NCBI RefSeq assembly: GCF_020179605.1
Contig: NZ_JAINZO010000001.1
Span: 1,310,396 to 1,374,395 of the forward strand
DNA from: Geomonas agri
GTDB lineage: Bacteria; Desulfobacterota; Desulfuromonadia; Geobacterales; Geobacteraceae
Direction: 5' to 3'
Length of the DNA: 64,000 bases
The position numbers and the translations under genes were made by a program. Positions 10,524 through 19,006 of this stretch are shown in pieces. Numbering within the stretch: the first letter of the stretch is position 1; each line of letters opens with the position of its first letter. The notes under the pieces are model-generated. The model did not search any database. It was not told where the DNA came from and saw nothing but the letters and a program-made list of their open reading frames with translations.

Positions 10524-10558
10524 GGGAACTCCGCGCTGCCGCAGTCGGTTCTCGGCCG

Positions 10559-10599
10559 AAAAAAAGCCGAGCGTGGTAACGTTGCCGCGTCTGCTCGGC
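10559..10599 (-). terminator. Rho-independent terminator or leader attenuator upstream of the receiver gene
   Basis: Read on the minus strand, GCCGAGC (10599-10593) pairs with GCTCGGC (10572-10566) and is followed at once by seven T (10565-10559). Parts of the 20-nt interior can pair further. It lies downstream of both the 10691-12943 kinase gene and a predicted promoter, but before the response regulator start at 10523. It can therefore end kinase transcripts and may also attenuate the regulator transcript. Confidence 0.7.
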
Positions 10600-10654
10600 C
10601 TGCTGCCGATGTGGCAGTGTTAGAACGTGCGTGTTTTAACATTAACAAACGCTT

Positions 10655-10682
10655 ATTCTAACCACCCCCACCACCTTGTCAA
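10655..10682 (-). promoter_or_regulatory. Sigma-70-type promoter for the response regulator operon
   Basis: Minus strand TTGACA (10682-10677), a 16-bp spacer and TAGAAT (10660-10655). The -35 box is a consensus match and the -10 box matches five of six. Transcription would start near 10648 and give a leader of about 125 nt that contains the hairpin at 10559-10599. It sits directly after the stop codon of the upstream kinase gene. Confidence 0.6.
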
Positions 10683-10690
10683 TTAAGCCG

Positions 10691-12943
10691 TCACCCGGAT
10701 CCTCCCCTCCCCGGCGCTTCGATGCGGAATTCCGCTCCGTTGCTGACGTTGCGCGCCGACAGCCTGCCGGGAATGTTCTTCTCGATGATCACCTTGGACA
10801 TGTACAGGCCGATGCCCGTGCCTCGCTCCGGTCCCCTAGTAGTGAAGTAGGGATCGAAAATTTTCTCCATGATCGCCTCTGGGATCCCGCCGGCGTTGTC
10901 CCGCACGGTAACCACCGAGTTCCCCTGCTCCTCGAAAACGGCCACCCAGATCGCGCGGTCTTCGATCTTGCGGTCCAAAAAGGCGTCGCGGGCGTTGAAC
11001 AGGATGTTGAGGATCGCCTGGGAGAACTCGTTGGGGTGGCCGGTGATGAAGGTGTCGCCGTTTACCTGCAGGTCCACCGAGATCTGCAAGGTCCGGAAGC
11101 TCTCCTGTACCAGGCACAGCGTCTTCTGCACCACTTCCGCGACCCGGAACGGGACCGACTCCTTGTCCGGCTTGAAGAAGTTCCTGAAATCGTCGATTGT
11201 CCGCGAGGTGTGGCCCAACACCTTCATGAACCTTGCTACGCTGTCGCGCAGGTACTCCCGGGTCAGGTCGCCCCGGTCGTACATGACCGGCAGTTCCTGG
11301 ACGATGAGCCCGAGTTCGTTGAGCGGTTGGCGCCACTGGTGCGCGATGTTGCTGATCATCTCGCCCAGGGCTGCCAGGCGGTTTTGCTGCAGCAGCATAC
11401 GTTCCTTCTCCCCCAGTTCCTCCAGCGCCTCCAGACGCTGCGCGGTCTCTTCCTCCAGTTCGAGGAGGGTCCGGGTCAGCTCTTCGTGTTGCAACTCGAC
11501 CTTGCGCCGGCTTTGCTCCAGGTCGGCGGTGCGCTCGGCCACGCGCTGCTCCAGGTCCTGCTTGGACTCCTCCAGGGCGCCGATCAGTTCGCAGTTGCGA
11601 TAGCTGATGCCGATGATGGAGGCCGTGCCCATCAACAGGCTCACGTCCCGTTCCACCAGGGGGCGCTTGGTCTTCACGTTCTCCGCGGTCAGCACCCCCA
11701 GGGAGACACCGTCAGAGACGATGGGACAGCAGATGAAGGCGCGGGTGCCGTTTTTGAGAGCGCAGGCAAGGGTGCGCTGGCCGAGCATCTCCTGTTCCTG
11801 CTCCAGGTTATTGATCAGGAATGGTCTTTGCTCCTTAAGGCAGGCGACATAGACGTCAGCGATGTGGTCCAGCGGCAGGTCTAGCCGGTTCAGACAGGCC
11901 AACTCGCTGGCGCCGTAGCCGTAGCTTGCGTGCAGTTGCAGTCTCCCCTCTTCTGCGTTGACCAGGAAGATAGCGCCGCGGTCGTACTCGAGCCGGCGCT
12001 GCATGATGTCGGCCACGTCCATGAGCATCTCTTCGAGCCGCTTGAGGTTGCCCAAGCGCTGCCCGATCTCGTGGGTCAGCATGGCGTTGTTGTAGTTGAG
12101 ATCAATCTGCTCCAGCAGGTTCTCGATGGAATGGTTGGTGCTGCTAAGCCCTTCTTTTATGGCCCGCTTCTCGCTCATTTCAGCGGACAGCCAGACCAGG
12201 AGGAACAGGCACAGCGAGCCAAGCAGGATCTCGACAGCGCCCCTTCCCTGCAGCGCCACCAGGAGTGCAAGGTTGATCGCGACCAGGATCGGCAGTATCA
12301 AGTTGCGCGCCTTCTTCATGTAGGTGTAGGCGCTCTTCTCCCAGGTGACGATATAACGGCATACCGGGTCGCCGCGGAACACGCACTCAGGCTGCTGGAT
12401 GGTGGGGAGACGGCGGATTTCAGGGAAGTACTGCAGGTCGGTGATCTTGTGGTTGAACATGAGCACGATGGCCTCGAAGAAGCCGATGCGGTTCTCGCAC
12501 TGGTACGGCTTCTCGAGCCCCGCCTCGACGGGGGTAACCGTGATCTCGACCATGTTGGAGGCAAGCGGACGCGAGTGGTACGTCGTGCTCCTGGTGAAGT
12601 TGGCGGTGGCCTTGCTGATGATGTCGAAGGTGCTGGAAGCGTCGACAAGCCCCAGGATGTACTGGCGCATGGCCCCCAGCACGTCGGGCGAAGCGGCGTA
12701 GCGTCCCGCTTCCCGCGCGATCTTCGGGTTGCCGGTCATCTGCAGCAGCCGCTCGTAGAATCGGTCCACCTGGTCCTGCCGGAACCAGTGCGCCTGGTCG
12801 GCGACCTCGTAATCCTTCATCCCGGCGTATTCCAACAGCTCGTTGATGTCGACGTGGCTGTACTTGTGCTTCACCAGCAGGATGAAGGAGTTGATGATCC
12901 TGCTGTTGTACAGCGGCATGTCGCGAAGGCGGGATGATTCCAT
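10691..12943 (-). CDS. Membrane-anchored GAF-domain sensor histidine kinase
   Basis: A 750-residue kinase. The N-terminal part (about 1-205) is a soluble sensory domain ending in ECVFRGDPVCRYIV, which resembles the cysteine-containing end of V4R/XylR-N-type small-molecule domains (moderate confidence). Two membrane segments (about 214-232 and 238-257) form a hairpin. A coiled coil, a GAF domain (about 310-450), a second coiled coil (about 460-525) and a kinase core follow ([36 protein letters not shown]). ATG 12943 has GGAG five bases upstream. The core is most like that of the seven-PAS kinase nearby, suggesting related partners. The PilZ-like gene lies 17 nt upstream, probably in the same operon. 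Confidence 0.9.
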   Translation of the reverse strand: MESSRLRDMPLYNSRIINSFILLVKHKYSHVDINELLEYAGMKDYEVADQAHWFRQDQVDRFYERLLQMTGNPKIAREAGRYAASPDVLGAMRQYILGLVDASSTFDIISKATANFTRSTTYHSRPLASNMVEITVTPVEAGLEKPYQCENRIGFFEAIVLMFNHKITDLQYFPEIRRLPTIQQPECVFRGDPVCRYIVTWEKSAYTYMKKARNLILPILVAINLALLVALQGRGAVEILLGSLCLFLLVWLSAEMSEKRAIKEGLSSTNHSIENLLEQIDLNYNNAMLTHEIGQRLGNLKRLEEMLMDVADIMQRRLEYDRGAIFLVNAEEGRLQLHASYGYGASELACLNRLDLPLDHIADVYVACLKEQRPFLINNLEQEQEMLGQRTLACALKNGTRAFICCPIVSDGVSLGVLTAENVKTKRPLVERDVSLLMGTASIIGISYRNCELIGALEESKQDLEQRVAERTADLEQSRRKVELQHEELTRTLLELEEETAQRLEALEELGEKERMLLQQNRLAALGEMISNIAHQWRQPLNELGLIVQELPVMYDRGDLTREYLRDSVARFMKVLGHTSRTIDDFRNFFKPDKESVPFRVAEVVQKTLCLVQESFRTLQISVDLQVNGDTFITGHPNEFSQAILNILFNARDAFLDRKIEDRAIWVAVFEEQGNSVVTVRDNAGGIPEAIMEKIFDPYFTTRGPERGTGIGLYMSKVIIEKNIPGRLSARNVSNGAEFRIEAPGRGGSG

Positions 12944-12960
12944 TCAGGCTCCGGTGGGCT

Positions 12961-15003
12961 TCACTGCCCTTTCGCGTGTCCCTTGAAAAGTCCGTCGCAA
13001 TACTGCAGAAAGTGGTCGCTGTAGTGCATGTCCAGGGTCCAGAGCAGGTAGTTCTTCTCGTAGGGGAGTCCCTTCTCTTCCACGTAGGCGTGCGGGAAGG
13101 TCAGTACCGGCATCCCCTCTCCCTGGTAGTGGCGGCTCACCTGCCTCAGGGAGAGTACGATCAGCTCCGGCGGCGTTTCCTGGTCGAGGACAACGACGGT
13201 GACGCAGTTGGTAAGCTCAGCCATGTTGAAGCCGGCGTCGGTGCAGTTGACCAGGAAGAAGGCCTTCAGGCCGCCCCCCTTGCGCAGTGAGTACAGGTAG
13301 AGCTCCTTGTGAAAGCCGAGGTTGCGGTAGTCGTCGTTGACCTCGCTGCTCTCTGCGGCGCCCGGGGAGAGGTCGAAGGCATCGATCATCAGCCCTCTGG
13401 AGACGTGGCGGTAGAAGCGCCCCAGTTCAGTGAGATCGAAGTCGCTGCTAGGTGCCAGCACCCACGGTTCCGGCCATGGGGGCTCCTCTCCCTCGGGACG
13501 GTAGTGGGAGTAGGCGAACAAGTCGAGAGAACAGCTTTTCTGGTCTCCGTGCCTGTCGGCGAAGCCACCGAAGACCCGCGCCGGGAACTTGTTGTCCGGG
13601 CGGTAGTAGCAAAAGACGTAGCGCAGGTGAGCAAAGGGGAAGCTTTCAAGCTCGTTCAGGTACTGCCCCACCTGCTCCAAAACGGCCAGGCCAGCCTTTA
13701 CCGACGCGGATTTGCGTGCGGCGTGGTGGTGGATGAGCCAGGAGTTCTGGTAGAAGCGGACCATGGCCAGGTGCCCCAGGATGCTGCCACGGTCCAGGTA
13801 GATGAAGTGTCGGGCGATGTGCGGGTTCTCGTTGTACAGCCGGGCGTAGGTCTCCTTGATGCGCTCTTTGTTGGCCTGGAAAAAAGCGTATTTGCCCGGG
13901 TAGATGAATCCGGTCTGGAAGAAGAAGTCCCACAGGTCGTCGAGGTCCACCTCGGTGCTGACGTAGGCGTGGCGGTCCGCTGCCTGGTGCAGAATGGAGA
14001 GGAGCTTGACGTGGTCGCGTATTTCCATCTCCAGGATGGCGCAACCGCAGCGGGCATTCCTTTCCTCCCCCTCCCCCCCGGTGACATTGCGTGACAGCAC
14101 CTGGGCCAGGCACTCCAGGGTCAGCCCCTGGGCGAAGGTGATCTTTACTGCCGGCATCATCATCCCCGGCATCAACACCGATTCCCCTTCGTTCTCCTCC
14201 ACCGAAAACCCTTTGCCGGAAAGGTCCCCCATCTTCAGGTTGACCCGCTTGCCGATGAGCGGATGGTCGAACACGATGTTCGGCGACGGCACCAGTTCCT
14301 TGCGTGCGTTGCGGTAGGCCTTGGGGCGAAAGCGGCGGAAGTTGTCCTGGTGCTGCTTCAAAACGAAGGAGCAGCGCCGGTGGTCGCTGGTAAGGTATAG
14401 GATGTCGAAGCTCCCTGAGAAGATAAGGTTGTCGCCGCACGTAAGGTTCAGGTGCACCGGCTCCTCAACGTTGATCCAGTTGAGCGCCTCGGGCCGCTGC
14501 CAGGTGCCGGTGACCCGCAGCGTGACGGGAGTGAAATCGACCAGTTCGCAGTCGAAGAGCACGCCGTGCTGCAGCAGCTGCGCCGAGACGTCGGTGGCGG
14601 GATGGCGCCTGATCTTCCGGGCCTGGAATTCGCGGCATGCCGCCGGGAGCAGCAGTGACAGCCCCGTGTCGTCGATGGAGAGCAGCTCGGAGTTCACCAC
14701 CAGGTACTTCCTGCCGTCGGCGATGAGGAGGTAGTCGAAACGGTAGGCCTTCAGAATCTGCTGGATGCTCCCCGGCTCGTCCCAACGGCATTCCAACTGC
14801 TCTCCGGCGCATGGCTTGGGACGGGCAGGGAGCATGATGGCGTCGTCGTAGGCCAGGTGTTTTAGGCAGACCAGCACGGTCTGGTCCTGGAAGTTGATGT
14901 AATTCAGGCGGTTCACCAGGTGGCTTCGGCTGACGCTCTTGCCGGTCACCGGGCTCTCGGCATCGGATGGGACTGCACGAAGTGTCGTTGCCGCGTCTGC
15001 CAT
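12961..15003 (-). CDS. Large protein with a PilZ-like domain and an acyltransferase-like C-terminal half
   Basis: A 680-residue soluble protein. Residues about 225-335 look like a PilZ cyclic-di-GMP-binding domain: basic RRFRPKAYRNARKE, then KMGDLSGKGFSVEE, corresponding to the RxxxR and D/NxSxxG motifs. An earlier stretch (about 120-210, with FQARKIRRHPATDVSAQLL) has a similar shape and may be the companion YcgR-like domain. The C-terminal half (about 345-670) is unrecognised in detail; FIYLDRGSILGHLAMVRFY and a nearby HHH pattern suggest a GNAT-like fold. It could be the c-di-GMP effector for the GGDEF regulator in this cluster (inference from context). It is followed by a kinase gene 17 nt away. 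Confidence 0.6.
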   Translation of the reverse strand: MADAATTLRAVPSDAESPVTGKSVSRSHLVNRLNYINFQDQTVLVCLKHLAYDDAIMLPARPKPCAGEQLECRWDEPGSIQQILKAYRFDYLLIADGRKYLVVNSELLSIDDTGLSLLLPAACREFQARKIRRHPATDVSAQLLQHGVLFDCELVDFTPVTLRVTGTWQRPEALNWINVEEPVHLNLTCGDNLIFSGSFDILYLTSDHRRCSFVLKQHQDNFRRFRPKAYRNARKELVPSPNIVFDHPLIGKRVNLKMGDLSGKGFSVEENEGESVLMPGMMMPAVKITFAQGLTLECLAQVLSRNVTGGEGEERNARCGCAILEMEIRDHVKLLSILHQAADRHAYVSTEVDLDDLWDFFFQTGFIYPGKYAFFQANKERIKETYARLYNENPHIARHFIYLDRGSILGHLAMVRFYQNSWLIHHHAARKSASVKAGLAVLEQVGQYLNELESFPFAHLRYVFCYYRPDNKFPARVFGGFADRHGDQKSCSLDLFAYSHYRPEGEEPPWPEPWVLAPSSDFDLTELGRFYRHVSRGLMIDAFDLSPGAAESSEVNDDYRNLGFHKELYLYSLRKGGGLKAFFLVNCTDAGFNMAELTNCVTVVVLDQETPPELIVLSLRQVSRHYQGEGMPVLTFPHAYVEEKGLPYEKNYLLWTLDMHYSDHFLQYCDGLFKGHAKGQ

Positions 15004-15066
15004 GTCTCCCTCTCGGGCGAATGCGGGAATGGTCGGTCGGCGCGTAGGCTGCGCGCACCAAAAGGG

Positions 15067-15552
15067 CTAGATGGAGGTCCCGCTGTGCTCCTGGGCCTGG
15101 TGGTGGGCCGCCAGCTCCGGGGCGACGTTGAGCCCCAGCCAGTACTGCACCAGGTTCTGCATCATCACCAGGAGCGCGTTGAATGAGTTGGGCTTGAACA
15201 GGAAGGAATTGCAGCCAAGCTCGTAGGCCCGGTTCAGGTCGACCGGCGGCACCTGCGTGGTCAGCACGACCACCGGAAGCCGTTTCAGGGCCGGCTGTTC
15301 CCTAAGCCATGACAGAAGTCCCACCCCCGAGATGTGCGGCAGCTTCAGGTCGAGCAGCATCAAGACCGGCATCGGGTAGCACTCGCGGTCCTGGAACGTC
15401 CCGCGGCCGCTCAGGTAGCCGATGGCTTCCTCTCCGTCCCTCGCACTCTGCACCGGGGTTATCACGCCCACCCGCTGCAGGGCGAGCTTGGTGAAGTGGG
15501 CCTGGTCCTGGTCGTTGTCGACCACCAGGATGGTGTGGTTCACATAGCTCAT
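15067..15552 (-). CDS. Single-domain response regulator
   Basis: A 161-residue receiver protein without output domain. It has acidic DNDQDQ at the N-terminus, the acceptor in LLDLKLPHISGVG, the VLTTQ switch and the lysine in FLFKPNSF. The approximately 20-residue tail (AAHHQAQEHSGTSI) is not part of the fold. It ends about 60 nt before the PilZ-like gene and starts 14 nt after the kinase gene at 15567, so the kinase is the obvious phosphodonor. Together they form a kinase, receiver, effector order. Confidence 0.9.
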   Translation of the reverse strand: MSYVNHTILVVDNDQDQAHFTKLALQRVGVITPVQSARDGEEAIGYLSGRGTFQDRECYPMPVLMLLDLKLPHISGVGLLSWLREQPALKRLPVVVLTTQVPPVDLNRAYELGCNSFLFKPNSFNALLVMMQNLVQYWLGLNVAPELAAHHQAQEHSGTSI

Positions 15553-15566
15553 GGTTCCCCCCGGCG

Positions 15567-16709
15567 CTATTCCGCTCTCCTGAGTTCAATCCAGAACCGG
15601 CTCCCCTCCCCTTCATTCGACACCAACCCAATGCGCCCCCCCAGGCGCTGCACAGCCTTGCGCACGATGGCGAGCCCCACCCCTGTGCCGGGGTAGCTCT
15701 CCATGCTGTGCAGCCGCTCGAAGATCTTGAAGATCCTCTCCTGGTGCTGCGGAGCGATGCCGATGCCGTTGTCCTCCACGTACAGGCGGCAGTACTCCTG
15801 CGACTCGTCGGTCCAGATGCGCAGCACGGGGACTGCCCCCTTCGGGACGAACTTTATGCCGTTGGTCATCAAGTTCAGCACCACCTGCACCAGTACCGCG
15901 TGGTGCCCGATCACGGTGGGCAGGTTGCTCGCGGTCTCCAGTCGATAGGAGGTGCCCCCTTCCGCCAGTTCCAGCTGCAGGGCCGCGTCGTGCACCACCT
16001 GGTCCAGGTGCACCGGTTCTAGGGTGATCTCCTGCCTGCTGACCCGGCTGTAGGCGAGCAGGTCCTGGATGAGCCGGTCCATCCCCTGAGCGGCGTTCTT
16101 GATGCGCACCAGGTAAGCGTTGCGCTCGGCTGGTGTCTGCAACTCGTCGTCCAAAAGGATCTCCGCGAAGGCCTGCATGGCGCGGATCGGGGCCCGCAGG
16201 TCGTGGGAAACGGAGAAGGCGAAGGTGTCCAGTTCCTCGTTGATTTCCTCGAGTTGGGCGGTGCGTTCGGCGACACGGCGGTCCATGGTGGAGGCCTCTT
16301 TTTCCAGCTTCGCGGTGAGGTCCGCTATTTCCGCCTCCTCCTCGCGGTAGCGCGTGCAGTCGCTGATCACCATGCCGATGTGGTTGTCGGTGAGGGCAAA
16401 GATGCGGACTCGGTAAAAGAGGTTGTCACGCGACACCTCCCCCAGTTCCAGCGAGCCTCCGAATGCGGCCAGGCGGTGGCAGTAGTCCTTGAACCGGTCA
16501 GGATCGAACCATTCGGGGAAGCAGTCCGTTACCACGCAGTTATTGAAGTTGAACGACTTGCAGCGGCACAGCTTGACCGCCGCAGGGTTCATCTCGATCA
16601 CCTGCGGAGGCACCTCCGGATTGCGCGCCTCCAGGCGCAGGACGGCGAGTGCCTCCCGCATGTTGGTGAACATCAATCGGTAGAGCTGCTCGGCCTGTTC
16701 CATGTCCAT
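15567..16709 (-). CDS. PAS-domain sensor histidine kinase
   Basis: A 380-residue soluble kinase. A PAS domain (about 8-125) is followed by a short coiled coil, HisKA (SVSHDLRAPIRAM, about 165-235) and an ATPase domain (LNLMTNGIKF, DNGIGIA, GTGVGLAIVRK). It is phytochrome-kinase-like, as is the 8542 kinase. The PAS domain is unusually rich in cysteine: CRCKSFNFNNC, VVTDC and DYCHR fall within about 40 residues. ATG 16709 has AGGAG eight bases upstream. It is the first gene of the minus-strand signalling run. No convincing -35/-10 pair was seen in the 127 bp upstream, although TATACT occurs there. Confidence 0.92.
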   Translation of the reverse strand: MDMEQAEQLYRLMFTNMREALAVLRLEARNPEVPPQVIEMNPAAVKLCRCKSFNFNNCVVTDCFPEWFDPDRFKDYCHRLAAFGGSLELGEVSRDNLFYRVRIFALTDNHIGMVISDCTRYREEEAEIADLTAKLEKEASTMDRRVAERTAQLEEINEELDTFAFSVSHDLRAPIRAMQAFAEILLDDELQTPAERNAYLVRIKNAAQGMDRLIQDLLAYSRVSRQEITLEPVHLDQVVHDAALQLELAEGGTSYRLETASNLPTVIGHHAVLVQVVLNLMTNGIKFVPKGAVPVLRIWTDESQEYCRLYVEDNGIGIAPQHQERIFKIFERLHSMESYPGTGVGLAIVRKAVQRLGGRIGLVSNEGEGSRFWIELRRAE

Positions 16710-16836
16710 GGCGGGCTCTCCTTGGCAAATGCAGAAGAGTATAGCGAAGGAGGATTTGTTTGCACTAATGTTTTGTCGGCCAAGCGACAGGGATCGTGTG
16801 GCGGAATTGCAGTGGCGGCGCGGATGGGAGATGGGG

Positions 16837-17397
16837 TTATTTCCGGGAGATGTAAGGATTTCCGTCCAAGTAGAAGCGCAGGGGCTCGGCGGCCCAGATG
16901 CCGGAGTAGTCGACGCCGACCCGTGGCCGTGCTACCACCTGGCGCGGCACGCCGGGGTCACGGGGAGCGATGAAGAAATCGGGGCTTTCCAGGTCGTGCC
17001 CGTTTTGCCGCAGGTCTATCGCCATGGCACGGCACAAAAGTCCCGGCCACTGGGTCCGGTCACGCAGGTTCGACACCGGTTCGAGGGCGCGCAGCAGCAC
17101 TGCGCAGGCGTTGCCCTGCCGTTCGGTCACCACGTTCATGCAGCAGTAGATCCCGTAGATGAGGTAGACATAGGCAAAGCCGGGGGGACCGAAGAGGATG
17201 CGGGTGCGCGGCGTCAGCCCTTTCGAGGAGTGCGCCGCCAGGTCGGTCTCGCCGAGATACGCCTCCACCTCGACGATCCTTCCCACCCTCACCTCTCCGG
17301 CCACGTCGTGGACCAGGAAGGCTCCCAGGAGATCATGCGCGACTGCAACGGTGTCGCGATCGTAGAAGGCACGGGGCACCGGGGCCAACGTAGTCAT
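16837..17397 (-). CDS. DNA-3-methyladenine glycosylase (AAG/MPG family)
   Basis: A 186-residue base-excision repair enzyme that removes alkylated purines. The family signature stretches are clear: DLLGAFLV, GRIVEVEAYLGETDLAAHS, TPRTRILFGPPGFAYVYLIYG and the CCMNVVTE segment. Length is normal for bacterial members of about 185-200 residues. AGGAGG lies directly before ATG 17397. It is 9 nt downstream of a lipoprotein gene on the same strand, so co-transcription is likely, though a functional link is not apparent. Confidence 0.95.
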   Translation of the reverse strand: MTTLAPVPRAFYDRDTVAVAHDLLGAFLVHDVAGEVRVGRIVEVEAYLGETDLAAHSSKGLTPRTRILFGPPGFAYVYLIYGIYCCMNVVTERQGNACAVLLRALEPVSNLRDRTQWPGLLCRAMAIDLRQNGHDLESPDFFIAPRDPGVPRQVVARPRVGVDYSGIWAAEPLRFYLDGNPYISRK

Positions 17398-17406
17398 CGG
17401 CGCCTC

Positions 17407-18036
17407 CTAAATCAACCCTTCCTTCTTGAGGGATTTCACCACCTTGTGCGCCAGGTCTTTGCCAACCTTGGTGACGTTCTCCGGTGCCATGGTCTGCATG
17501 GTCCCCGCCCACACGAGTCTGTCCGAGCTGAGGTCAAACAGGTTCACCTGCATGGTAGCCACATCATAGGTGCTCACGTAGGTTGGCCCGTAAAGGGCCA
17601 TGGAGCGGTAGTAACCGGGGAAGTCCCAATCGGGAAAGGCGGGAGGATACCAGTACCCCGGGTAGGGCGTGGCGACGGCGCCAGGTTGCACCGTTGTCTG
17701 TTTTTCCACCTTGATGGTCTGCACGGTGAGCACGCCGTTGGACCCGGTGGAGCGCACGGCCCGGTCCAGTGCGTGCCAGTCAGGCAGCGTCGCCTGCGAC
17801 AGGATGGTGTAGCTGGCGACTGCCTCCACCCCGTGCTTGTGCAGTTCGCTGACCAGCGTGTCCTCATACACGGCCCGACTCCCCTCTTTCCTGGCGAAGC
17901 TCACCACGAGTACCTTGTGCAGCCGGTTGCCGCTCAGCGACGGGTTGCGCCAGGTATCCACCACTGACACCGAAGCACAGGAACAAAGGAGGGTGGTCAA
18001 ACACAAGACTACGGCGATCCTGATCAGGTTGCGCAT
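17407..18036 (-). CDS. Putative lipoprotein (DUF4136-like)
   Basis: A 209-residue exported protein. The N-terminus MRNLIRIAVV...LLCSC is a lipoprotein signal with the lipidated cysteine at residue 20. After it, VDTWRNPSLSGNRLHKVLVVS and the C-terminal ATMQVNLFDLSSDRLVW segment resemble DUF4136-type lipoproteins. The centre contains an aromatic and proline-rich insert (PGYWYPPAFPDWDFPGYYR). Function is unknown. It starts opposite the universal stress protein gene, separated by a 250-bp divergent region. Confidence 0.7.
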   Translation of the reverse strand: MRNLIRIAVVLCLTTLLCSCASVSVVDTWRNPSLSGNRLHKVLVVSFARKEGSRAVYEDTLVSELHKHGVEAVASYTILSQATLPDWHALDRAVRSTGSNGVLTVQTIKVEKQTTVQPGAVATPYPGYWYPPAFPDWDFPGYYRSMALYGPTYVSTYDVATMQVNLFDLSSDRLVWAGTMQTMAPENVTKVGKDLAHKVVKSLKKEGLI

Positions 18037-18070
18037 GTGTCACCTCCGTTTACGGCTGGAATTTTGGTAC

Positions 18071-18100
18071 TGGCAGGGGTTGGCAGGGGTTGGCAGGGGG
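18071..18100. repeat. Three tandem copies of a 10-bp unit
   Basis: The unit TGGCAGGGGT occurs three times in direct tandem, the last copy ending GG instead of GT. The 10-bp period puts the copies on the same face of the helix. It lies in the divergent region, 35 bp upstream of the lipoprotein gene start. It may be a small unstable minisatellite or a multi-site operator. Confidence 0.75.
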
Positions 18101-18132
18101 CACGGGCGAAGATTGGAAATATTTATACCAAG

Positions 18133-18160
18133 TTGCTGCATGTTGGCAATCGTATATACT
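18133..18160 (+). promoter_or_regulatory. Possible sigma-70 promoter for the universal stress protein gene
   Basis: TTGCTG (18133-18138), a 16-bp spacer and TATACT (18155-18160). The -10 box matches five of six, the -35 box four of six. It would give a leader of about 120 nt before the ATG at 18290. Only moderately convincing. Confidence 0.35.
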
Positions 18161-18289
18161 GGGGTGGTCAATAATTAGCGCCTCCCCCTCGCCGGATTCG
18201 TTTACAATTTCATAAGAAGCGAAATTCAGGCGGATGCTTTTCAGGGAAACCGGGAACCACAAAGCGACGTTCACTCAGGAGGCAGGGTC

Positions 18290-18772
18290 ATGGAAAATTA
18301 CAAACGCATTCTCGTGGTTAACAGGATGAGCGAATACTGCAGGGATGCCGTTCAGGCAGGTGTCTCGATCGCCAGGAGATATGGCTCGGAACTGATGGTG
18401 CTCCACATCGCCACCAATCCGGAAGGGACCATGAGCATGGCGGGAGGCGCCCTCAACGCACCCAGCGCCATCCCTGACGATGTGAAGAATTACGCCAGTG
18501 TCAAAGAGCGGGCCAGGGACGAGCTGGATCAGATGATCGGGCACGAGATCAGGGCCGGGCTCCCCATCAGGGTCATCATCAAGGAAGGGAAGCCCGTGGA
18601 CGAGATCATGCAGGTGGTCAAGGACGAAAAGATCGACCTCATGGTGTTGCTGGCCCACGAAGAGGGGCGCGTCGAGCACATGCTCTTTGGTCGTGATAAC
18701 GACGCCATCCTGCGCCGCATGCCGTGCAGCATCCTGCTCATCAAGAGGGAGCCGGATTCCGTTAACTGGTAG
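18290..18772 (+). CDS. Universal stress protein (UspA superfamily)
   Basis: A 160-residue single-domain Usp protein. The N-terminal KRILVVNRMSEYCRDAV strand-helix, MVLHIAT, and C-terminal IDLMVLL...PCSILLIK strands give the Usp fold. The ATP-binding loop of ATP-type members (G-x2-G-x9-G-S/T) is not preserved: the corresponding AHEEGRVEHMLFGRDND has Ala for the first Gly, a shorter spacing and no Ser/Thr. It is therefore probably of the non-ATP-binding type. AGGAGG precedes the ATG. A rubredoxin gene follows 26 nt downstream and the pair ends at a strong terminator. Confidence 0.92.
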   Translation: MENYKRILVVNRMSEYCRDAVQAGVSIARRYGSELMVLHIATNPEGTMSMAGGALNAPSAIPDDVKNYASVKERARDELDQMIGHEIRAGLPIRVIIKEGKPVDEIMQVVKDEKIDLMVLLAHEEGRVEHMLFGRDNDAILRRMPCSILLIKREPDSVNW

Positions 18773-18798
18773 CTCGCGCCAGCGAGGGGAGATAGCCC

Positions 18799-18975
18799 AT
18801 GCAGCGATGGACCTGCACCATTTGCCGGTACGTTTATGATCCCGACGAGGGTGACCCCGTTAATGATGTCCCCCCCGATATATCCTTCGAGGAATTGCTG
18901 CCTGACTGGCACTGTCCGGTGTGCAAGGCCGCCAAAAGTTTCTTCGAACCGTATCCGGAAGAACCAGAGCGCTGA
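18799..18975 (+). CDS. Rubredoxin
   Basis: A 58-residue iron protein starting MQRWTCTICRYVYDP. The two iron-binding cysteine pairs are intact: CTIC (residues 6 and 9) and CPVC (residues 39 and 42), with the typical LLPDWHCPVC knuckle. A GAGGGGAGAT ribosome binding site precedes ATG 18799. It transfers single electrons in the cytoplasm, in anaerobes often to oxygen- or peroxide-reducing enzymes. Co-transcription with the universal stress protein gene is likely, consistent with a stress role, but the partner protein is not in the window. Confidence 0.95.
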   Translation: MQRWTCTICRYVYDPDEGDPVNDVPPDISFEELLPDWHCPVCKAAKSFFEPYPEEPER

Positions 18976-19006
18976 CCGATAAGTGATGACGGGATTGGCA
19001 CCTGCA

